Positions 60,808-64,000 of a stretch of 64,000 bases of DNA are shown here, piece by piece. Made by a program: the position numbers and the translations under genes. A model generated the notes under the pieces. It was given only the letters and a program-made list of their open reading frames with translations. It was not told where the DNA came from and ran no database searches. The stretch lies in NCBI GenBank assembly GCA_947493695.1, contig CANLSF010000006.1, positions 186,001 to 250,000 of the forward strand, read 5' to 3'. This DNA is from an uncultured Kiloniellaceae bacterium. Its GTDB lineage: Bacteria; Pseudomonadota; Alphaproteobacteria; Kiloniellales; Kiloniellaceae. The number at the start of each line of letters is the position of its first letter. Position 1 is the stretch's first letter.

Positions 60808-62237
60808 GCCGATCGCTCCGAAGACACAGCAGCCCCCTGGTTGGACGGCCAGCGGTTGCTTTCGACGAAAGACATCAATTGGTTCAGATCATTAGGCAGA
60901 GTGGTCAGACGCTCCTCGCGCTCGTAAAGGTCGGTTAAAGCCGCTGGTAACGGAGGCCTGATCCCACAGGCGCGTTCAACGGCATCGGGAAATTTTGCCG
61001 GGTGAGCAGTCGCCATGGCGACCATGACCGGAACATCGTCCCGGCGTTTGGCACGGGCTGCCGCAATTCCGATCGCTGAATGAGGATCGATCACTTCGCC
61101 CGTCGTGCGATGCAGATGGGCCATCTCGGCCAGAGTCGTTTCATCATCCAGGCGGTAACCATCGAAGAGGCGCTGAGCTCTCTGCAGGCGTTCCGGCGCG
61201 AGTTCAAAGCGCCCGCTAGTCCGGAAGCTCGAGAGCGTCTCGGCAACCGCAGTTCCATCCTGATCCAAAAGATCGAACAACAGACGCTCAAAATTGCTGG
61301 AGACCTGAATATCCATGGACGGCGAAAGACTGGCTTCCACCGCCAGCATATCCATGGTGCCGGTCTCAAAGAAGCGCGTCAGGATGTCATTCCGGTTGGA
61401 GCCCACAATCAGTTGCGAAACCGGCAGCCCCATCCGTCCGGCAGCATAGGCGGCAAAGACATTGCCGAAGTTGCCGGTCGGCACCGAAAACCCAATGGGC
61501 CGGTCCGGCGCACCCAACGCCACCCCTGCCGCGAAGTAATAGACGATCTGGGCCATAATCCGCGCCCAGTTGATTGAGTTCACCGCCGACAACGACACCC
61601 GGTCGCGGAACGCGCCGTCATTGAACATGGCTTTGACCGCATCCTGACAGTCATCGAAGGTGCCATCCAACGCGACATTGTAAACGTTCGCGGCCTGAAC
61701 CGTGGTCATCTGGCGGCGCTGAACTTCCGATACCCGCCCCTGCGGGTGCAGGATGAAGATATCGATCTGGGAACGGTCGCGGCAGGCCTCGATGGCGGCT
61801 GAACCGGTATCCCCCGATGTCGCCCCGACAATCGTTACGCGCTCGCCACGCTGGGTCAGGACGTAGTCAAACAAACGGCCCAGGAGCTGAAGTGCAAAGT
61901 CCTTGAATGCCAGCGTCGGCCCATGGAACAGCTCCATGACCCAGAGATCTGATTCCAGCTGCTTCAAGGGTGCGACGGCTGCATGCCCGAACTCGCTGTA
62001 GGCATCATCAATCAACGCCTTCAGATCCTCTTCGGGGATACAGTCACCGACGAAGGGGCGAACGATGTGGAAAGCCAGATCCGGGTAGCTCATTCCCGCG
62101 AAGGACCGTATCTCCTTGGCGGAAAAACTCGGCCAGGTTTCAGGCAGATAAAGCCCGCCATCCCGCGCCAGACCGGCAAGCAGCACATCATCGAACTTCA
62201 GGACCGGGGCGTTCCCCCGAGTGGAGCGGTACATCAT
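60804..62237 (-). CDS. thrC: Threonine synthase
   Basis: MMYRSTRGNAPVLKFDDVLLAGLARDGGLYLPETWP; LFHGPTLAFKDFALQLLGRLFDYVL; TIVGATSGDTGSAAIEACRD; FSVPTGNFGNVFAAYAAGRMGLPVSQLIVGSNRNDILTRF. Confidence 0.97.
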   Translation of the reverse strand: MMYRSTRGNAPVLKFDDVLLAGLARDGGLYLPETWPSFSAKEIRSFAGMSYPDLAFHIVRPFVGDCIPEEDLKALIDDAYSEFGHAAVAPLKQLESDLWVMELFHGPTLAFKDFALQLLGRLFDYVLTQRGERVTIVGATSGDTGSAAIEACRDRSQIDIFILHPQGRVSEVQRRQMTTVQAANVYNVALDGTFDDCQDAVKAMFNDGAFRDRVSLSAVNSINWARIMAQIVYYFAAGVALGAPDRPIGFSVPTGNFGNVFAAYAAGRMGLPVSQLIVGSNRNDILTRFFETGTMDMLAVEASLSPSMDIQVSSNFERLLFDLLDQDGTAVAETLSSFRTSGRFELAPERLQRAQRLFDGYRLDDETTLAEMAHLHRTTGEVIDPHSAIGIAAARAKRRDDVPVMVAMATAHPAKFPDAVERACGIRPPLPAALTDLYEREERLTTLPNDLNQLMSFVESNRWPSNQGAAVSSERSA

Positions 62238-62248
62238 CTGCGAATACT

Positions 62249-62313
62249 CTAGACCGGATCATGTTTAGTCGGAACCACTTCGTGGTTTCGCCGAAACATG
62301 TGAATCCGATCTA
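62249..62313. repeat. Imperfect palindromic element in the thrC leader (tip AACCAC-TTC-GTGGTT)
   Basis: tagaccggatcatgttt...aaccacttcgtggtt...aaacatgtgaatccgatcta. Confidence 0.7.
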
Positions 62314-62325
62314 CCTCATATAGTA

Positions 62326-62387
62326 AGAGCAGATTCACAAGCTCGACAGACCGCCTGTGGCGATTCTATCTAAACTTGATCTGCTCT
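62326..62387. repeat. Second palindromic element, arms AGAGCAGAT / ATCTGCTCT
   Basis: agagcagat at 62326-62334, atctgctct at 62379-62387. Confidence 0.7.
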
Positions 62388-62580
62388 AGAAAAAATAGAG
62401 GATTAATTTAGACAGCACCTGGGCTCTCAGCAAGCCTCGCCGAAGCAGGTCCGGATTAAACCCACCCCCAGCCAAATTCACTCAATCCACCGGATCTGTT
62501 TCAATCAACCGAATTAGCATGGACCCGCAGGATTTGGAGCCCCTCACAATCTGAAACATGGCCGATCGCGGCTTTACGCG

Positions 62581-63993
62581 TCAATTCAGATAACGGTTTG
62601 CCAGATAGCCTTTATAGAGCTCCACATCGAGGGCTTTTCCCGTCGCCTGTTCAAGCAGCGCATCTGTACTGAGCAACGAGCCCTGGCCATGTACATTGGT
62701 CCCCAGCCAGCTCATCAGGCGGCTGAAATCGCCCCTGGCTATATCCGCAGGGATTTCCGGCTCGGCTGTCTTTGCGGCGGCAAAGAGCTGCGCGGCCGCC
62801 ATAGCGCCGAGCGTGTAGGTCGGGAAGTACCCCAGCGCGCCGTCGAACCAGTGGATATCCTGTAGGCAGCCTAAACTATCGTCAGGCGGTGTAATTCCAA
62901 GCAACTCGTGAAGCCCGTCGTTCCAGGCTTCAGGAAGGTCCGCCAGCGGCAGTTCATCCTCGATAAGCGCCTTCTCCAGACGATAACGCAGAATCACATG
63001 AGCCGGGTAAGTTACCTCGTCCGCATCGACCCGGATAAAGTCCGGTTTCACCTGATTGTAAATTGCCAGCAGGTTTTCTTCCGACCAGGCAGGACCTGAT
63101 CCGCCGAAAGCCTCACGGGCGAGCGGCGCAGCAAAGGTCATAAACTCAGCGCTGCGACAGGCCTGCATCTCGATCAGAAGTGACTGACTCTCATGCACGG
63201 CCATCCCCCGTGCCTCGCCAACCGGCTGCAGCCGCCAGTCTTTCGGCAGACCGCGCTCGTAGAGCGCATGCCCGGTCTCATGAAGGACACCCATGAGCGA
63301 CTTCATGAAGTCGTCGCTGTCATAACGCGTCGTGATCCGGACATCATCCGGCACCCCGCCACAGAAAGGATGAAGACTGACATCCAGCCGCCCGTGTTCG
63401 AAATCGAACCCGACCGCCTGCATCATCTTGCGCGCCAGAGCCTCCTGTGCGTCCAGGGCAAAGGGTCCTTCAAGCGGGGTCGGGGCAGGCTTCTGAGCTT
63501 GCCAGTCGAGAACGTCAGACAGGAAATTCGGCAGAAATTCAGCGAGATCGTCAAAGATGTCATCGATCCTGTCAGACGACCCACCAGGCTCGTACTGATC
63601 CAGCAGCGCGTCATACGCAGAACAGTCGAACACTTCCGCTTTTGCAGCTGCCGCTTCGCGCGAAAGTTTCAACACTTCGCTCAGCGCAGGCAAAACAGCG
63701 GCAAAATCGCCTTTCGGCCGGGCGTCACGCCAGATCATCTCGCAGTTCTTGCCAGCCTTCATCATGGCTTCGACCAACTGGGAGTTCAGCGCTGTCGCAT
63801 GACGCCATCGCCTGCGCATTTCGCGAAGGTTTGCCTGTTTCCAGCTATCCTGCTGCAGGCTGCTGTCTTGCTCAGCCGCCTCAAAAAACGCCTTCATCTC
63901 CGGATCGACCAAAAGCTCGTGGCTCGTGACGCTCAAAACCGCCAATTGCTCTGTGCGCGCCTGCGCACCGCCCGACGGCATCATTGTCGACAT
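62581..63993 (-). CDS. M32-family carboxypeptidase (Taq carboxypeptidase-like)
   Basis: LMGVLHETGHALYERGLPKDWRLQPVGEARGMAVHESQSLLIEMQ (HExxH-type HETGH); YPAHVILRYRLEKALIEDELPLADLPEAWN. Confidence 0.95.
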   Translation of the reverse strand: MSTMMPSGGAQARTEQLAVLSVTSHELLVDPEMKAFFEAAEQDSSLQQDSWKQANLREMRRRWRHATALNSQLVEAMMKAGKNCEMIWRDARPKGDFAAVLPALSEVLKLSREAAAAKAEVFDCSAYDALLDQYEPGGSSDRIDDIFDDLAEFLPNFLSDVLDWQAQKPAPTPLEGPFALDAQEALARKMMQAVGFDFEHGRLDVSLHPFCGGVPDDVRITTRYDSDDFMKSLMGVLHETGHALYERGLPKDWRLQPVGEARGMAVHESQSLLIEMQACRSAEFMTFAAPLAREAFGGSGPAWSEENLLAIYNQVKPDFIRVDADEVTYPAHVILRYRLEKALIEDELPLADLPEAWNDGLHELLGITPPDDSLGCLQDIHWFDGALGYFPTYTLGAMAAAQLFAAAKTAEPEIPADIARGDFSRLMSWLGTNVHGQGSLLSTDALLEQATGKALDVELYKGYLANRYLN

Positions 63994-64000
63994 ATCCCAG

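Overview
This 64 kb window is a gene-dense, GC-rich bacterial chromosome segment. Gene content and order (ccrM next to rnhB; mutY/dciA/dsbA/smc; a separate F0 operon atpI-B-E-F'-F; ispH-thrB-rnhA-peroxiredoxin; thrC with an M16 peptidase) suggest an alphaproteobacterium. Most of it is core metabolism and housekeeping. I saw no prophage, transposon, CRISPR array or rRNA. RNA and regulatory features: one tRNA-Gln(TTG), a tandem glycine riboswitch upstream of gcvT, and several intrinsic terminators. The observations most worth following up are: (1) four GANTC sites within 36 bp directly upstream of the gene for the GANTC methyltransferase CcrM; (2) a small LysR-controlled locus encoding a secreted cupredoxin-like protein without obvious His ligands, a MerA/Lpd-like flavin disulfide reductase and a VTT-family membrane protein, with a perfect 6-7-6 dyad in the control region; (3) two adjacent palindromic elements in the thrC leader with three GANTC sites spaced exactly 30 bp apart; (4) several operator-like palindromes and unusual hairpins. 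All family calls come from reading protein motifs by eye; no database search was run.
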